Assembly: GCF_024347455.1 (NCBI RefSeq)
Contig: NZ_AP025483.1
Coordinates: 2,108,001-2,172,000 of the forward strand
Direction: 5' to 3'
Length of the DNA stretch: 64,000 bases
From: Vibrio echinoideorum
GTDB lineage: Bacteria > Pseudomonadota > Gammaproteobacteria > Enterobacterales > Vibrionaceae
Position numbers and translations under genes: made by a program. Positions 1 through 9,332 of the stretch are shown in pieces (the first letter of the stretch is position 1; each line of letters starts with the position of its first letter). The notes beneath the pieces are model-generated. The model saw only the letters and a program-made list of their open reading frames with translations, had not been told where the DNA came from and ran no database searches.

Positions 1-825
1 GAGTGGGACTTTACGACTCTTCGTCACTTGTTTGATACCTTCTCATTAGGTCGTAAACGCCGCCGCCGCTCTGAAGCACATGAGAAGAACTGGCTTCGTT
101 TAGCTGGTTACTCGCTACGTCCAGGCTTTGGTGATCCAACTGACTCATGGCGTATAGAACAAATTTGGGGACTTTACCAACAAAGCATCCAATTCGAAAA
201 CCATCAAGGTTGGACCGATTGGTGGGTATTTTGGCGTCGTGTCGCTGGCGGGTTAAAGCAAGATCAGCAAGAAACTATCTTAGCAGACATTGCTAAGTAC
301 CTTCACCCAGGCGCAATGAAGAACCCTAAGACAGCTAAAGATGCACAAGACAATGGTTATGAAGCCATGGTGAGATTGGCAGCATCACTTGAGCAACTTG
401 AAGTGGAAGACAAGGTACTGCTGGCTAGTTGGTTCTTGAGCAAGGCGATTAACCATAATCAGTTTGAGCAAGCACACTGGTGGGCTCTAGGTCGATTAGC
501 TTCAAGAACGCCTTTGTATGGCAGCCAACACAGCGTAATTCCTAGAGAGCAAGCTGAACAGTGGCTACCGAAACTGCTTGAGCAGAACTGGCAGAAAGAA
601 CAGATGATTGCCTTTGCCGCTGTGATGATTTGCCGTAAAACGGGCGACCGTCAGTTCGATATCTCTGACGACTATCGCAATCAGGTGATTGAGAAGCTAA
701 AACAAAGCAAGGTACCTGATTCTTGGTTGATGCTAGTAAGCGAAGTGACCGAGCTTTCAGAGAGTGAGTCCAAGCGCGTGTTTGGTGATGCATTACCAAG
801 CGGATTGAGCCTGATCAATAGTTGA
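1..825 (+). CDS. Hsp70-family protein, C-terminal part (5' end outside the window)
   Basis: The frame is open from base 1 and gives 274 residues, so the start lies before the window. The visible part is helical, with WRIEQIWGLYQQ and WTDWWVFWRRVAGGL stretches. This resembles the C-terminal DUF3731-type extension found on large DnaK-like proteins of Vibrio and relatives. None of the ATPase or substrate-binding core is visible, so the Hsp70 assignment comes from recalled family resemblance of the tail. Such proteins are presumed cytoplasmic chaperone-like ATPases with unknown clients. An intrinsic terminator follows about 50 bases after the stop. Confidence 0.7.
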   Translation, partial: EWDFTTLRHLFDTFSLGRKRRRRSEAHEKNWLRLAGYSLRPGFGDPTDSWRIEQIWGLYQQSIQFENHQGWTDWWVFWRRVAGGLKQDQQETILADIAKYLHPGAMKNPKTAKDAQDNGYEAMVRLAASLEQLEVEDKVLLASWFLSKAINHNQFEQAHWWALGRLASRTPLYGSQHSVIPREQAEQWLPKLLEQNWQKEQMIAFAAVMICRKTGDRQFDISDDYRNQVIEKLKQSKVPDSWLMLVSEVTELSESESKRVFGDALPSGLSLINS

Positions 826-876
826 TCTTTAACATAACCTTTGGAAGCCGATTAGCTTCTGCGATCAATTAAAAAA

Positions 877-914
877 GAAAAGCCACTTTCGATTCGTTGA
901 AAGTGGCTTTTTTA
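877..914. terminator. Intrinsic terminator, usable in both directions
   Basis: The stem AGCCACTTTC / GAAAGTGGCT has an A-rich left flank and a T-run on the right. It ends the Hsp70-like gene and could also end the leftward 71-residue gene whose stop is at 1031. Confidence 0.85.
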
Positions 915-1030
915 TTGGTGGCTAAAGGCCTGTTTGCAAGTGTCTGGTTGGTTAGTGTTTCGTTGACCAACATCTAGTCGATTAGAGGCTTGCTGGTTAA
1001 GAGCCTTAGCCGTATTGCTGTTAATCATTA

Positions 1031-1246
1031 TTAATGTTTCGTTCCAGTTGGGTTAATAGGAAAATCCGTGTTTTCATAAATATCTGCTAACTTTTTCGGT
1101 TTCTTCTCTTTGATTCCTTTCGTTGAATGGTTATGAGTTTCGCTTAAAAGCCATTCCTCATGCATTTTTGCCGAATCCAAAAACTCTGGATCCTCCATTG
1201 CTTCCTTGCGAAGTTTATTTACACGTTCGAGAGTATCCCAAATCAT
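1031..1246 (-). CDS. Small hypothetical protein, 71 residues
   Basis: I do not recognise this short, charged, probably cytoplasmic protein. It starts MIWDTLERVNKLRKEAMEDP and has a lysine-rich middle (KGIKEKKPKK). There is no signal peptide or membrane segment. It is judged real because the ATG at 1244-1246 is preceded at ideal distance by a strong ribosome-binding site, GGAGGTGAAG (1251-1260 on the reverse strand). It stands alone between the Hsp70-like gene and a DUF2947 gene. No function is assigned. Confidence 0.6.
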   Translation of the reverse strand: MIWDTLERVNKLRKEAMEDPEFLDSAKMHEEWLLSETHNHSTKGIKEKKPKKLADIYENTDFPINPTGTKH

Positions 1247-1429
1247 AATACTTCACCTCCACTAAGGCAGTACTATAAAGATAGCTCATTACATTAAAAC
1301 TTCAACTAAGCCAATGAGATAGCGATCTCAATTTCATAAAACACTCTGCTACAACCCAATGCATATCACTTAAACGTTAAGGCTAAAATAGCCAAAATTC
1401 ACCATTGATCATCGAAGATCATCGGGCAT

Positions 1430-1459
1430 AAAAAAGCGAGCTCAATGCTCGCTTTTTGT
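1430..1459. terminator. Intrinsic terminator
   Basis: The hairpin GCGAGC / GCTCGC has A-runs on the left and T-runs on the right. On the minus strand it lies about 55 bases after the stop of the DUF2947 gene. Confidence 0.8.
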
Positions 1460-1513
1460 TTGTCTATCTGTTGATCGGATCGCCAACACTCGCTCGATTA
1501 AATCACACCGAAC

Positions 1514-1987
1514 CTAAGCACGGTTACCAATTTTAACGGTACCATTTGTAGCAAACCAAAGTGCTTCTGAACGGCGGCGACCTAGTAGAATAGGGCCATC
1601 ATCGTAGAACAAAAAGTTCTTCCAGTGTTTCTTGAAAACTGACCATTTTGTTTCTAAAACATTGTATTTTTCATAACAAAAATAAACAGTTACGTCATCT
1701 TGCCAATCAATGAAGTTTAGAATCTCTTCTGGCATTTCAGGCTCATCCGCTTCCCAATTTGCCATCCAGCTGATCTCTTCATTCCAGTTCGATGCTTTGC
1801 TTGGCCAGTCTTGCGAACTTAGCCTTTCTGCATCTGGGCTTTGAGGGCTCACGTTCTCTTTCCAAAACTGAGACGCTCTTGCCTGTGTCATTGGCTTAAT
1901 CTTTTCCAAGTCCTCAGCTGGTAGCGGCATCGACTGGTGAGTGAAAATCCATTTTCTTTGGTATTCGTCCAAAGTTGTATACGACAT
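1514..1987 (-). CDS. DUF2947 family protein
   Basis: This 157-residue cytoplasmic protein resembles, from memory, the uncharacterised Vibrio/Shewanella family DUF2947. Shared features are an N-terminal LDEYQRKWIFTHQSMP stretch, a tryptophan-rich middle, and a conserved-looking C-terminal block NFLFYDDGPILLGRRR. No catalytic motif is evident. The start chosen is the ATG at 1985-1987, preceded by TTGAGG. The frame runs one TTG codon further upstream, but that codon lacks a better ribosome-binding site. A terminator lies downstream. Function unknown. Confidence 0.75.
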   Translation of the reverse strand: MSYTTLDEYQRKWIFTHQSMPLPAEDLEKIKPMTQARASQFWKENVSPQSPDAERLSSQDWPSKASNWNEEISWMANWEADEPEMPEEILNFIDWQDDVTVYFCYEKYNVLETKWSVFKKHWKNFLFYDDGPILLGRRRSEALWFATNGTVKIGNRA

Positions 1988-2153
1988 CAAAATTCCTCAA
2001 ATATCTTCTCAGGCTACTGGATTACCATGCCTATATGTTCTTCTTGACACCGCGGCGATTAGAGATCGCTTGGTATTCACTGTGTCTAAAATGCTGTTTA
2101 CGTTTAAAAGCTACTGGCGTTTCAATACTTTTCCCCGTAGCAAAGATTGGCGT

Positions 2154-2741
2154 CTAAAGAGCGCGCTTGTCTTCCCAGTTCGGGTTCACTAAAGCCGTCA
2201 GTATATGATCTTCCCATTTACCGTTAATCTGTAAGTATTCTTTAGCAAAACCTTCTCGTACAAAACCGAGATGTTCGAGCACGCCAGCACTTCGTTCATT
2301 GCGAGGCATATAGCCTGCCATTAAACGATGCATGTTTTGTACATCGAACATGTAGTCTTTTGCCATACTCAAGCCTCTACGCATGTAGCCGTGGCCTTGG
2401 GCTTTTTCAGCAAGCGAATAGCCGACGTTACACGCATAGAAAGGGAATCGAGATAGATTACTGAATGAAATGGTGCCCAACATTTCGTTGGTGTCATCAT
2501 TAACAAGCAAGCAATAATAGCCTAGTCCCATTTTATGAAGCTCATTCAACTTAATCAATCGTTGCGCCCATCCAGCCCTTTCAAAGAAAACCGCTTCACG
2601 AACCGGTTCCCAAGGCTTTAGGTATTCTTTGTTCGTCTGAAAGTACTCACTGATCATGCTCGCGTCGTCGATTTTCGCTGTGCGTAGAATAAGATTTCCA
2701 TCGCGTTTATAAACACGTTCTGGTGTACTTAAGTCTTCCAT
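2154..2741 (-). CDS. rimJ: Ribosomal protein S5 alanine N-acetyltransferase
   Basis: This is a GNAT-fold acetyltransferase of 195 residues that resembles E. coli RimJ along its length. Matching segments include KPWEPVR near residue 42, the acetyl-CoA loop region EKAQGHGYMRRGL near residues 112-124, and the terminal block NERSAGVLEHLGF...FAKEYLQINGKWEDHILTAL. RimJ acetylates the N-terminal alanine of ribosomal protein S5. The gene starts 26 bases after the tyrR stop on the same strand and probably shares its transcript. The ribosome-binding site is only moderately purine-rich (AAGAAAAGCG). Confidence 0.9.
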   Translation of the reverse strand: MEDLSTPERVYKRDGNLILRTAKIDDASMISEYFQTNKEYLKPWEPVREAVFFERAGWAQRLIKLNELHKMGLGYYCLLVNDDTNEMLGTISFSNLSRFPFYACNVGYSLAEKAQGHGYMRRGLSMAKDYMFDVQNMHRLMAGYMPRNERSAGVLEHLGFVREGFAKEYLQINGKWEDHILTALVNPNWEDKRAL

Positions 2742-2767
2742 TCGCTTTTCTTATTCCATTAACTTGT

Positions 2768-4312
2768 TCAGTTTTTTCTGATCCCATAATCACGAAGCTT
2801 ATTCGCAATTGAGGTATGAGAGACATTCAAACGTTTTGCTAACTTACGGCTCGATGGGAATGACTGATAGAGCTTTTCAAGGATCTGAGATTCATAGTCT
2901 TTCATGATCTCATCCAATGAACCGTCTAAGCTCAGGTTCGCCATTCCAGCCGTCATGGTTTCAAGCTGAGGCAAGTGGAATTGCTCAACCGTTAGCGTGT
3001 CAGAGTCTAACTCTGTTAGTGCACGTAGAACCATGTTGTCCAATTGGCGAATATTACCCGGCCATTGGTAATTACCTAATTGGTCAATCAACTCTTGAGT
3101 TAACTTTGGCTTTAACATACCTAGCTGCTGTGCGTACTTAGCAACAAACAGTTCCAATAACGGAGCTACATCATTCGAACGTTCACGCAAAGCAGGAATA
3201 GACAAAGTTAATACATTCAAGCGATAGAACAGATCTTCACGGAATGAACCCGAATCCGCTAATTCAGACAGGCGATGACGTGTAGACGCGATAATTCGAA
3301 CATCTGCATGCATCTCTTCTTCTTCACCAACACGGCGGAATGAACCATCTTGTAGGAAACGTAATAATTTGATTTGTAGATGCGGGCTCATTTCGCCAAT
3401 TTCATCTAGAAATACCGTACCGCCATTCGCTTGCTCGAAGATGCCTTTATGACCTTGTTCATGATTAAATGAACCCGGAGCATGACCAAACAATTCGGTT
3501 TCTGCCACGTCGTCAGGCATTGATGCACAGCTTAAAATCAAGAATGGGCAAGAAGAGCGATTTGAACGGTTATGACACGATTTTGCCAGCATCTCTTTAC
3601 CCGTACCCGTATCCCCTTCAATCAGCAAAGGCTGATCCAACATAGCCAACTTCTTAGCTTGGCTGATCAAGGCTTTGTGGCGGTTAGAAACACCCACAAA
3701 ATGCTCAAAGCCTAGGTTGTTCTGTTCAGGAATCGCGTCTGGTGGATTCATCTCTTGGTTACAAGAACGAATCGTCATTACGGCGCTAGCCAGTACCGCT
3801 TCGTTAACTTCACCACCAAGATAAATAGGCAATATCTCGATAGAGAAGTCTAGACCTTCCAACACCACAACTTCACGATGGCGCGTTACATCGCCCTCGA
3901 TCCAGCGAGCAAAATTGAAACTAGGAACAAATGTCGACAGCGGCTCACCGATGACTTCGTCTTCTTGCTTGCCGAATAGGTTCAGTGCAGCGTGGTTAGC
4001 CATGTCGACTGAGCCTTTAAGGTCAATCGCAATCATTGGATCAGGCAGGTTCGCGAGCAGTGCAATCAGCTCAGTGTTATGCCTTTCACTTGGCATAAAT
4101 TGGATTTTACGTACATCCTTCACACCTGAAATTCGGCGAATTTCAGCCATAAGTTCACTAAAAGCATCAAAATTAATATCAGGGCAATTTAGGTAAATAA
4201 TTCCTTTAACATCAATTTCGATTCCTCTTAAATCAATGCTTTTTGAGGCCAAGATATCGAGCAACTCACGCGTTAAGCCGAGTCTGTCTTCACACAATAC
4301 TTCAAGACGCAC
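2768..4312 (-). CDS. tyrR: Aromatic amino acid transcriptional regulator TyrR
   Basis: The 514 residues show the TyrR order: ACT domain (1-75, MRLEVLCEDRLGLTRELLDIL), PAS domain (about 80-190), AAA+ domain (about 205-430) and a Fis-type helix-turn-helix at the end (SRKLAKRLNVSHTSIANKLRDYGI). The Walker A is GDTGTGKE near 233-240 and FLDEIGEM marks Walker B. The sigma-54 contact loop GAFTGA is absent, replaced by PGSFNHEQ, as in E. coli TyrR, which acts on sigma-70 promoters. TyrR controls aromatic amino acid biosynthesis and uptake. The order ycjX-ycjF-tyrR matches E. coli. A palindrome with a TyrR-box core lies about 75 bases upstream, suggesting autoregulation. Confidence 0.95.
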   Translation of the reverse strand: MRLEVLCEDRLGLTRELLDILASKSIDLRGIEIDVKGIIYLNCPDINFDAFSELMAEIRRISGVKDVRKIQFMPSERHNTELIALLANLPDPMIAIDLKGSVDMANHAALNLFGKQEDEVIGEPLSTFVPSFNFARWIEGDVTRHREVVVLEGLDFSIEILPIYLGGEVNEAVLASAVMTIRSCNQEMNPPDAIPEQNNLGFEHFVGVSNRHKALISQAKKLAMLDQPLLIEGDTGTGKEMLAKSCHNRSNRSSCPFLILSCASMPDDVAETELFGHAPGSFNHEQGHKGIFEQANGGTVFLDEIGEMSPHLQIKLLRFLQDGSFRRVGEEEEMHADVRIIASTRHRLSELADSGSFREDLFYRLNVLTLSIPALRERSNDVAPLLELFVAKYAQQLGMLKPKLTQELIDQLGNYQWPGNIRQLDNMVLRALTELDSDTLTVEQFHLPQLETMTAGMANLSLDGSLDEIMKDYESQILEKLYQSFPSSRKLAKRLNVSHTSIANKLRDYGIRKN

Positions 4313-4380
4313 AAATAGTCCTATTATAGGTGTCAGGATAAGTTGACAGTAGTTTGAATTAAGCTCTGAGTTCAGTCAAG

Positions 4381-4410
4381 AAGAAGAGTAAACATATGTT
4401 TACTCTTCTT
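4381..4410. promoter_or_regulatory. 30-bp perfect palindrome with TyrR-box core
   Basis: Bases 4381-4410 are a perfect inverted repeat centred at 4395/4396. The core AGTAAACATATGTTTACT (4387-4404) fits the TyrR box TGTAAA-N6-TTTACA at 10 of 12 positions. It lies between ycjF and tyrR, about 75 bases upstream of the tyrR start. It could be an operator for TyrR autoregulation. It could instead act as an RNA hairpin ending ycjXF, but no long T-run follows on either strand. Confidence 0.6.
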
Positions 4411-4464
4411 CACCAAACGACTTAAGCCAGTGTCTGGAATTTGTTGACCATTACAGATGAACAA

Positions 4465-4548
4465 ATTTCGGACTCTGTATTTCATAGCGATACGCTTTTA
4501 CTTCAAACCAGTGCGCTCTTATTTCAAAGTAATGCGCTTTATTTCAGA
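4465..4548 (-). repeat. Four 21-bp tandem copies spanning the ycjF stop codon
   Basis: Degenerate units lie at 4528-4548, 4507-4527, 4486-4506 and 4465-4485. On the coding strand each resembles TTGAAATAAGAGCGCACTGGT-like sequence (TGAAATAA then AGCGC). The first unit is inside the coding region, the second carries the stop TAA, and the third repeats an in-frame TTGAAGTAA. The end of the gene therefore looks duplicated past its own stop. Confidence 0.8.
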
Positions 4549-5613
4549 AAGGACGGCTTTACGAAGGTCAGATAATTTTATTTTTCGCTCACTGTGCCAA
4601 GGCATAGGACGAAGCAAAGTCATGGCTTTTAAACCCAGTCGAGCGGTTAAAATACCAACACCTAAACCTTGCCCTGCTCTTGCAGAGACTTTACCCGCTA
4701 AGTCCATCGATACTAGGTCCATACTCGCGTCTATCGCCAGTTCGCTGGCACCCGCAGCAGCCATGTTGATTAACACCAACTTGAATAACTTAATGCGCGA
4801 CCAGTAACCTAGCTCAATGCCATAAACGTCAGCAAGCTTGTCTATCATGGTGAAATTACGCCACGCCACCAGCAACATATCCGCCGCCGCGAGTGGGCTC
4901 ACAGCAACCAGTGCTGCTGATTCCGTAGAGAACTTGGTAACGATTTGAGTGGCGACTTTATCTTGCTGACTCACGACCAACGCATCATACATATCCAACA
5001 CTTCAGCATCGCTGTGCGCCGGGTTAATACTGTTCCGCCACTTATCGTACGAAGGAGACTCAGCAACTATACCGCCCTGCTTGGCAATGTTTTCACAGAA
5101 CACTTTGCCTTTACCGACACTCTGGCTTTGTAACAGCTCTTCACTCTGCTCTTGCACACTGAAATGGTCTTTCAGTGAACGCAGCTTCCATAGCTCTTTA
5201 CCTATTGCGCCTAAACCCAATGAAGCAATAGCTGCGATAAAGCCCGCCCAACCTAACGCGAGCCAGTCTGCTGTTTGAATCGCGGTAATGACAGAGTCAA
5301 TTGCTTGCCAACCAACTAAACCAGAGAAAGCGACTAACAAGCCAGTTCCAAACCACTTCTTCTTTTTGCTCGGTCGAATCACTTGTTCCAGTTGCTGTTC
5401 AGCGTCACCATCAAGGTCGGCTTCCACTTGTGGCGCGACGGGTACAAATTTCTCTTGTTCCGTGAACAGTTGTTGAGCGCCTAAGTCTGGGTTCGCTTCA
5501 TCGATGCCTTGTTTCCCAAAAACCTTATCTTGTCCATGAAAACCACGGTCATGTTCATCGAATGAGGTCTTCAATGGTTCATCAAAGACCTGTTTTGTTT
5601 TTAATTCACTCAT
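4519..5613 (-). CDS. ycjF: YcjF family inner-membrane protein (DUF697)
   Basis: The protein has 364 residues from the ATG at 5611-5613 ([14 protein letters not shown]). That start has GAGG eight bases upstream and sits 14 bases after the ycjX stop; a longer reading frame would overlap ycjX. The N-terminal third is charged. Two membrane segments follow ([16 protein letters not shown] and [21 protein letters not shown]), then a DUF697 domain. In E. coli YcjX and YcjF belong to the phage-shock (PspF) regulon and sit next to tyrR, as here. Molecular role unknown. Its stop codon lies inside a 21-bp tandem repeat. Confidence 0.88.
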   Translation of the reverse strand: MSELKTKQVFDEPLKTSFDEHDRGFHGQDKVFGKQGIDEANPDLGAQQLFTEQEKFVPVAPQVEADLDGDAEQQLEQVIRPSKKKKWFGTGLLVAFSGLVGWQAIDSVITAIQTADWLALGWAGFIAAIASLGLGAIGKELWKLRSLKDHFSVQEQSEELLQSQSVGKGKVFCENIAKQGGIVAESPSYDKWRNSINPAHSDAEVLDMYDALVVSQQDKVATQIVTKFSTESAALVAVSPLAAADMLLVAWRNFTMIDKLADVYGIELGYWSRIKLFKLVLINMAAAGASELAIDASMDLVSMDLAGKVSARAGQGLGVGILTARLGLKAMTLLRPMPWHSERKIKLSDLRKAVLSEIKRITLK

Positions 5614-5627
5614 TTTGATTGCCTCAA

Positions 5628-7001
5628 TTACTTCAACTTGTCGCCAATGAGATACTCTAAAACCTTGTCGACTCTCAGATGCTGACAAGGCTCGTCGGAG
5701 TGTTGCTCCATTGGTCGAAAACTGGTGAAATCAAACTGGTTTGTTTCCCAATACTGTTTGTTCGGTAACTTACGTGGTACCTCACCCGGATACATAGTTT
5801 GAGGAACGTTATCTAATGTCGTTCCTTGCAATGCAGGCACTTGGGATGAACCTGAAGAAATATAACCGGCACTTGTCGCTTGAATCGACGCGATACTCAT
5901 GCAACTCATGTCGATATGTTCAAACGCCGCCTGTTGCCAAGCCGGATGCACCATCTGTTGCAATAGCGATACCAAGTTCGGATGTTGATCCGGTGTCACG
6001 TGGTCAGCCTTGGTGGCTGCAAACAATATCTTGTCTATCTTTGGAGCAAACAAGCGTCTTAGCATATTACTTCGCCCGTACTTAAAACTCTTCAATAACT
6101 GCTCTAGCGCACCGCGCATGTCCATGAAAGAGTCATAACCAGCATTGAGCGGTTGTAAGCAATCAACCAGAACAATTTGTCTATCAAACGTAGCAAAGTG
6201 ATTCTTATAGAACGCTTTGACTACTTTCTGTTGGTACTCTTCATAACGCGCTTTCAATACTGCGTAGTTACTGGTTTTTGAAAACTTATCTTCAGGTGCT
6301 TTGCACGGGAAGAATTGCAGTACAGGCGCACCTTCAAGTTCTCCAGGTAACACGAACCTACCGGGTTGTACCCAATGCAGTCCGTTATTCTTACAAGTAT
6401 GAAGATACTGAGTGTAGCTATCAGCAATCGCGACCAGTTTCTTTTCGTCAGCATCTGCTAATAAATCGATGTCACCGCGGATTGCGTTCCAGTCTTGTGA
6501 ATAGGTTTCCCTGTCGCCTTTCAACGCTGCGAATTGAGACTGACTCCACGTATCGAAGTCCATATCCAACAAGGGTAAATCAAGTAGCCACTCTCCCGGG
6601 TAATCGACAATATCGAGGAAGAGCGTACTGTTTTTACTCAGCAGTTTCTTCGCGCCTTTGGCAGGCTTATATTTGATGGCAAGGCGAATCTCACTGACAT
6701 CTCGTGTCGGCACTGGCCATTCTGGTGGCTCCGTATTGAGTGACTCCATCGCTTCATCATAAGAAAAACGTGGGATCATCATGTTGTGTTGAGGAATGCG
6801 CTTAGCGCCAATAATTCTTCCGTCTCTCGCTGATGCAAGTAGAGGCAGATTTTTGTGGGTAGACGTATGAAGAAGCTGATTAACCAACGAAGTAATGAAT
6901 GCTGTCTTACCCGCACGAGAAAGCCCCGTGACCGCTACTCGAATATGAGAATCCGTTCCTCTGCTTATAAAGTCACTCATTTCTTGAGTTAGGTGTTTCA
7001 T
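5628..7001 (-). CDS. ycjX: YcjX family P-loop GTPase-like protein (DUF463)
   Basis: The 457 residues include a P-loop [10 protein letters not shown] near residues 26-35, matching the DUF463/YcjX family. A further conserved-looking stretch, [15 protein letters not shown], resembles a G3-type DxxG region. The C-terminal part has a nucleotide-base-like element ([12 protein letters not shown], cf. NKxD). It is probably a cytoplasmic or membrane-peripheral NTPase working with YcjF, its downstream neighbour 14 bases away. The start ATG at 6999-7001 follows GGAG. A short CTTTTT x3 run (7088-7105) lies in its 5' region. The psp genes themselves are not adjacent here. Confidence 0.9.
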   Translation of the reverse strand: MKHLTQEMSDFISRGTDSHIRVAVTGLSRAGKTAFITSLVNQLLHTSTHKNLPLLASARDGRIIGAKRIPQHNMMIPRFSYDEAMESLNTEPPEWPVPTRDVSEIRLAIKYKPAKGAKKLLSKNSTLFLDIVDYPGEWLLDLPLLDMDFDTWSQSQFAALKGDRETYSQDWNAIRGDIDLLADADEKKLVAIADSYTQYLHTCKNNGLHWVQPGRFVLPGELEGAPVLQFFPCKAPEDKFSKTSNYAVLKARYEEYQQKVVKAFYKNHFATFDRQIVLVDCLQPLNAGYDSFMDMRGALEQLLKSFKYGRSNMLRRLFAPKIDKILFAATKADHVTPDQHPNLVSLLQQMVHPAWQQAAFEHIDMSCMSIASIQATSAGYISSGSSQVPALQGTTLDNVPQTMYPGEVPRKLPNKQYWETNQFDFTSFRPMEQHSDEPCQHLRVDKVLEYLIGDKLK

Positions 7002-7150
7002 TTGAACGACTCCGTGATAGTTAGGCTAGCTGATTATGATAATAGAGAGGCAGCCTATGTACTTTCGCTGTTGGGATAGTATGTATGCTTTTTCTTTTTC
7101 TTTTTCTAATAGTAGTGAGTATGCAATACACATTCTTAATGCTAGATGAA

Positions 7151-7189
7151 TAAAAGCCCCTGACTACATTCATAATCAGGGGCTTTAGA
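7151..7189. terminator. Intrinsic terminator
   Basis: The hairpin AAAGCCCCTGA / TCAGGGGCTTT ends the small leftward gene at 7212-7397. A T-rich flank is present on the minus strand. Confidence 0.8.
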
Positions 7190-7211
7190 ATTTTTCTGCG
7201 ATATCCGACGT

Positions 7212-7397
7212 TTAATCGTCTTCAATCAACTTGTAGATAACAAACAGTGCAATCTCTGCAATTAGCCAAAGCGCACAAGTAATTGTCACGTATTTATTAT
7301 CAAAGATACTGATCCCTTTCAAGATCAGGTCGTAACCAACAAAAGCACCAATCACCACTGCCAAGATAATCTGTAGGATCTGAATAAAACGAGGCAT
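7212..7397 (-). CDS. Small two-helix membrane protein, 61 residues
   Basis: The protein has two predicted membrane helices (IQILQIILAVVIGAFVGYDL and TITCALWLIAEIALFVIYKL) with a short polar hairpin between them and an acidic end, EDD. I do not recognise the family. A strong ribosome-binding site (AGGAGAGAGGA) precedes the ATG at 7395-7397 and a terminator follows, so it is a compact single-gene unit. It is probably an inner-membrane protein; no function can be inferred. Confidence 0.75.
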   Translation of the reverse strand: MPRFIQILQIILAVVIGAFVGYDLILKGISIFDNKYVTITCALWLIAEIALFVIYKLIEDD

Positions 7398-7560
7398 TCC
7401 TCTCTCCTATGTTCTTATATCAAACGATGTGTTTATCACTATATCATTGATAATAAGACAAAAGTGCAAATAATGCTGCACTTTTGTCTTCAACTTTCTG
7501 TCAAGAATTGCAATTCAAACGCTGAAGCTAGCGCCTGTTACGACTTTTGACTTCGGTAAA

Positions 7561-9078
7561 TTATGCTTTTTCAGCTTCAGCAATTTTCACTTTCCACGTG
7601 TCAGGGCCGATCTGGTGCGCGTTCACGCCATTTGAATCAACCGCGACCGTTACAGGCATGTCTTCAACTTCAAATTCGTAAATCGCTTCCATACCTAGAT
7701 CTTCAAACGCAACCACGCGTGCTTTTTTAATTGCTTTAGCGACTAAATAAGCTGCACCGCCAACCGCCATCAGATAAACCGATTTATGTTGTTTGATTGA
7801 TTCAACCGTTGCAGGGCCACGCTCTGCTTTACCAATCATGCCCATAATGCCGGTTTCTTCTAGCATCATGTCGGTGAACTTATCCATACGAGTCGACGTT
7901 GTCGGGCCAGCAGGACCTACCGCTTCATCGCGTACCGCATCAACAGGGCCTACGTAGTAAATGAACTTACCTTTCAGGTCAACGCCTTCTGGTAGGCCTT
8001 CACCACTTTCAAGCATGCCTTGAATACGCTTATGCGCTGCATCACGACCGGTTAAGATCTTGCCTGATAGAAGAACTGTTTCGCCTGTCCTCCACTCTTG
8101 TACGTCTTCTTTGGTTATTTCATCAAGGTTAACACGGCGTGTATTTGCGCCCGCTTCCCAAGTGATGTCTGGCCACTCTTCTAACTTAGGTGGTGTTAGC
8201 TCTGCTGGGCCGCTGCCGTCTAATGTGAAGTGTACGTGACGTGTTGCCGCACAATTCGGGATCAAACATACTGGCTTAGACGCAGCATGCGTTGGCGCTG
8301 TTTTGATTTTAACGTCAACCACAGTGGTTAAACCGCCAAGACCTTGTGCACCAATACCAAGCTTGTTTACACGGTTGAAGATATCAAGACGAAGCTCTTC
8401 TTCAGCATTCTCTGGACCTTTGTCGATAAGGTCTTGGATGTCGATGTGTTCCATCAGAGATTCTTTCGCTAGTACCGCTGCTTTTTCAGCCGTACCGCCA
8501 ATGCCTATACCTAGCATGCCCGGTGGACACCAACCAGCACCCATCGTCGGCAGCGTTTTCTCTACCCACTCTGCAATGTCATCAGAAGGGTTTAGCATGA
8601 CCATCTTGGTTTTGTTCTCAGAACCGCCGCCTTTAGCCGCGATTTGAATTTCAACTTTATTGCCTGGAACCATATTAATGTGAACAACCGCTGGTGTGTT
8701 GTCTTTTGTATTAATACGCTTACCTGCAGGGTCCATTAGGACAGATGCACGCAATGGGTTATCTGGATTGTTGTAAGCTTGACGAACGCCTTCATCAACC
8801 ATCTGTTGTACTGTCTGATCCGTTTCCCACCTAACATCCATACCGATGTTCACGAAACAAGTAACAATACCCGTATCCTGACAAATTGGACGATGACCTT
8901 CCGCAGACATACGCGAGTTGATAAGAATTTGAGCAATCGCATCTTTTGCTGCTTGGCTCTCTTCTTTTTCGTACGCTTTTTCTAGGGCTTGGACAAAGTC
9001 TAAAGGGTGATAATAAGAAATGTACTGAAGTGCGTCAGCGACACTGCTGATCACATCTTGCTTACGAATAACCGTCAT
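7561..9078 (-). CDS. fumA: Fumarate hydratase, class I (single chain, iron-sulfur)
   Basis: The protein has 505 residues from the ATG at 9076-9078 (MTVIRKQDVISSVADALQYI), preceded by AGAGG. The longer frame to 9246 adds 56 basic residues unlike the family. It joins the alpha domain (about 1-290) to the beta domain (about 330-505), as in FumA/FumB. Cysteines in CQDTG (C66), GWCPPGM (C184) and IPNCAATRH (C276) are likely ligands of the oxygen-sensitive 4Fe-4S cluster. The C-terminal part has TGRDAAHKR and a glycine-rich VGPAGPTTSTRMDKF. It interconverts fumarate and malate in the TCA cycle. It stands alone, divergent from pabB. Confidence 0.95.
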   Translation of the reverse strand: MTVIRKQDVISSVADALQYISYYHPLDFVQALEKAYEKEESQAAKDAIAQILINSRMSAEGHRPICQDTGIVTCFVNIGMDVRWETDQTVQQMVDEGVRQAYNNPDNPLRASVLMDPAGKRINTKDNTPAVVHINMVPGNKVEIQIAAKGGGSENKTKMVMLNPSDDIAEWVEKTLPTMGAGWCPPGMLGIGIGGTAEKAAVLAKESLMEHIDIQDLIDKGPENAEEELRLDIFNRVNKLGIGAQGLGGLTTVVDVKIKTAPTHAASKPVCLIPNCAATRHVHFTLDGSGPAELTPPKLEEWPDITWEAGANTRRVNLDEITKEDVQEWRTGETVLLSGKILTGRDAAHKRIQGMLESGEGLPEGVDLKGKFIYYVGPVDAVRDEAVGPAGPTTSTRMDKFTDMMLEETGIMGMIGKAERGPATVESIKQHKSVYLMAVGGAAYLVAKAIKKARVVAFEDLGMEAIYEFEVEDMPVTVAVDSNGVNAHQIGPDTWKVKIAEAEKA

Positions 9079-9332
9079 TGCATGCCTCTTTATTGTTCTG
9101 GTTCCATGTGGGTTCTTGGTGTGACTGTTTTTGTCTAACCGGATTAGTTGGTTTAGCTTTTTATTATGTTGAGCTGTATTTAGTTGCTTTAGCAATCGCT
9201 TGCATAGCTTTAAACTAAACCATTTGGTTTGCACCGTTCTAATCAAGAACCCATTTTATTTTCAATTTATGATACTCTTGCTTCCTCTCACACGCCATGC
9301 AGTGAACGAACTCTTTGTCACAAATTAAACAA

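Noticed and set aside
940..1030. Possible degenerate repeat after the 71-residue gene
   Set aside because: Only loose similarity between GGTTAAGAGCC- and GATTAGAGGC-like words; no consistent period could be established.
1941..2192. Small plus-strand frames (83 and 60 residues) between the DUF2947 gene and rimJ
   Set aside because: They overlap each other and the ends of both flanking genes in antisense, with no ribosome-binding site or recognisable content.
6278..6676. 132-residue plus-strand frame inside ycjX
   Set aside because: Antisense shadow of a conserved GTPase gene with no family resemblance.
9079..9246. N-terminal extension of fumarase (56 residues)
   Set aside because: The longer frame starts without a good site and adds basic sequence unlike the family; the internal ATG has AGAGG and gives the normal 505 residues.
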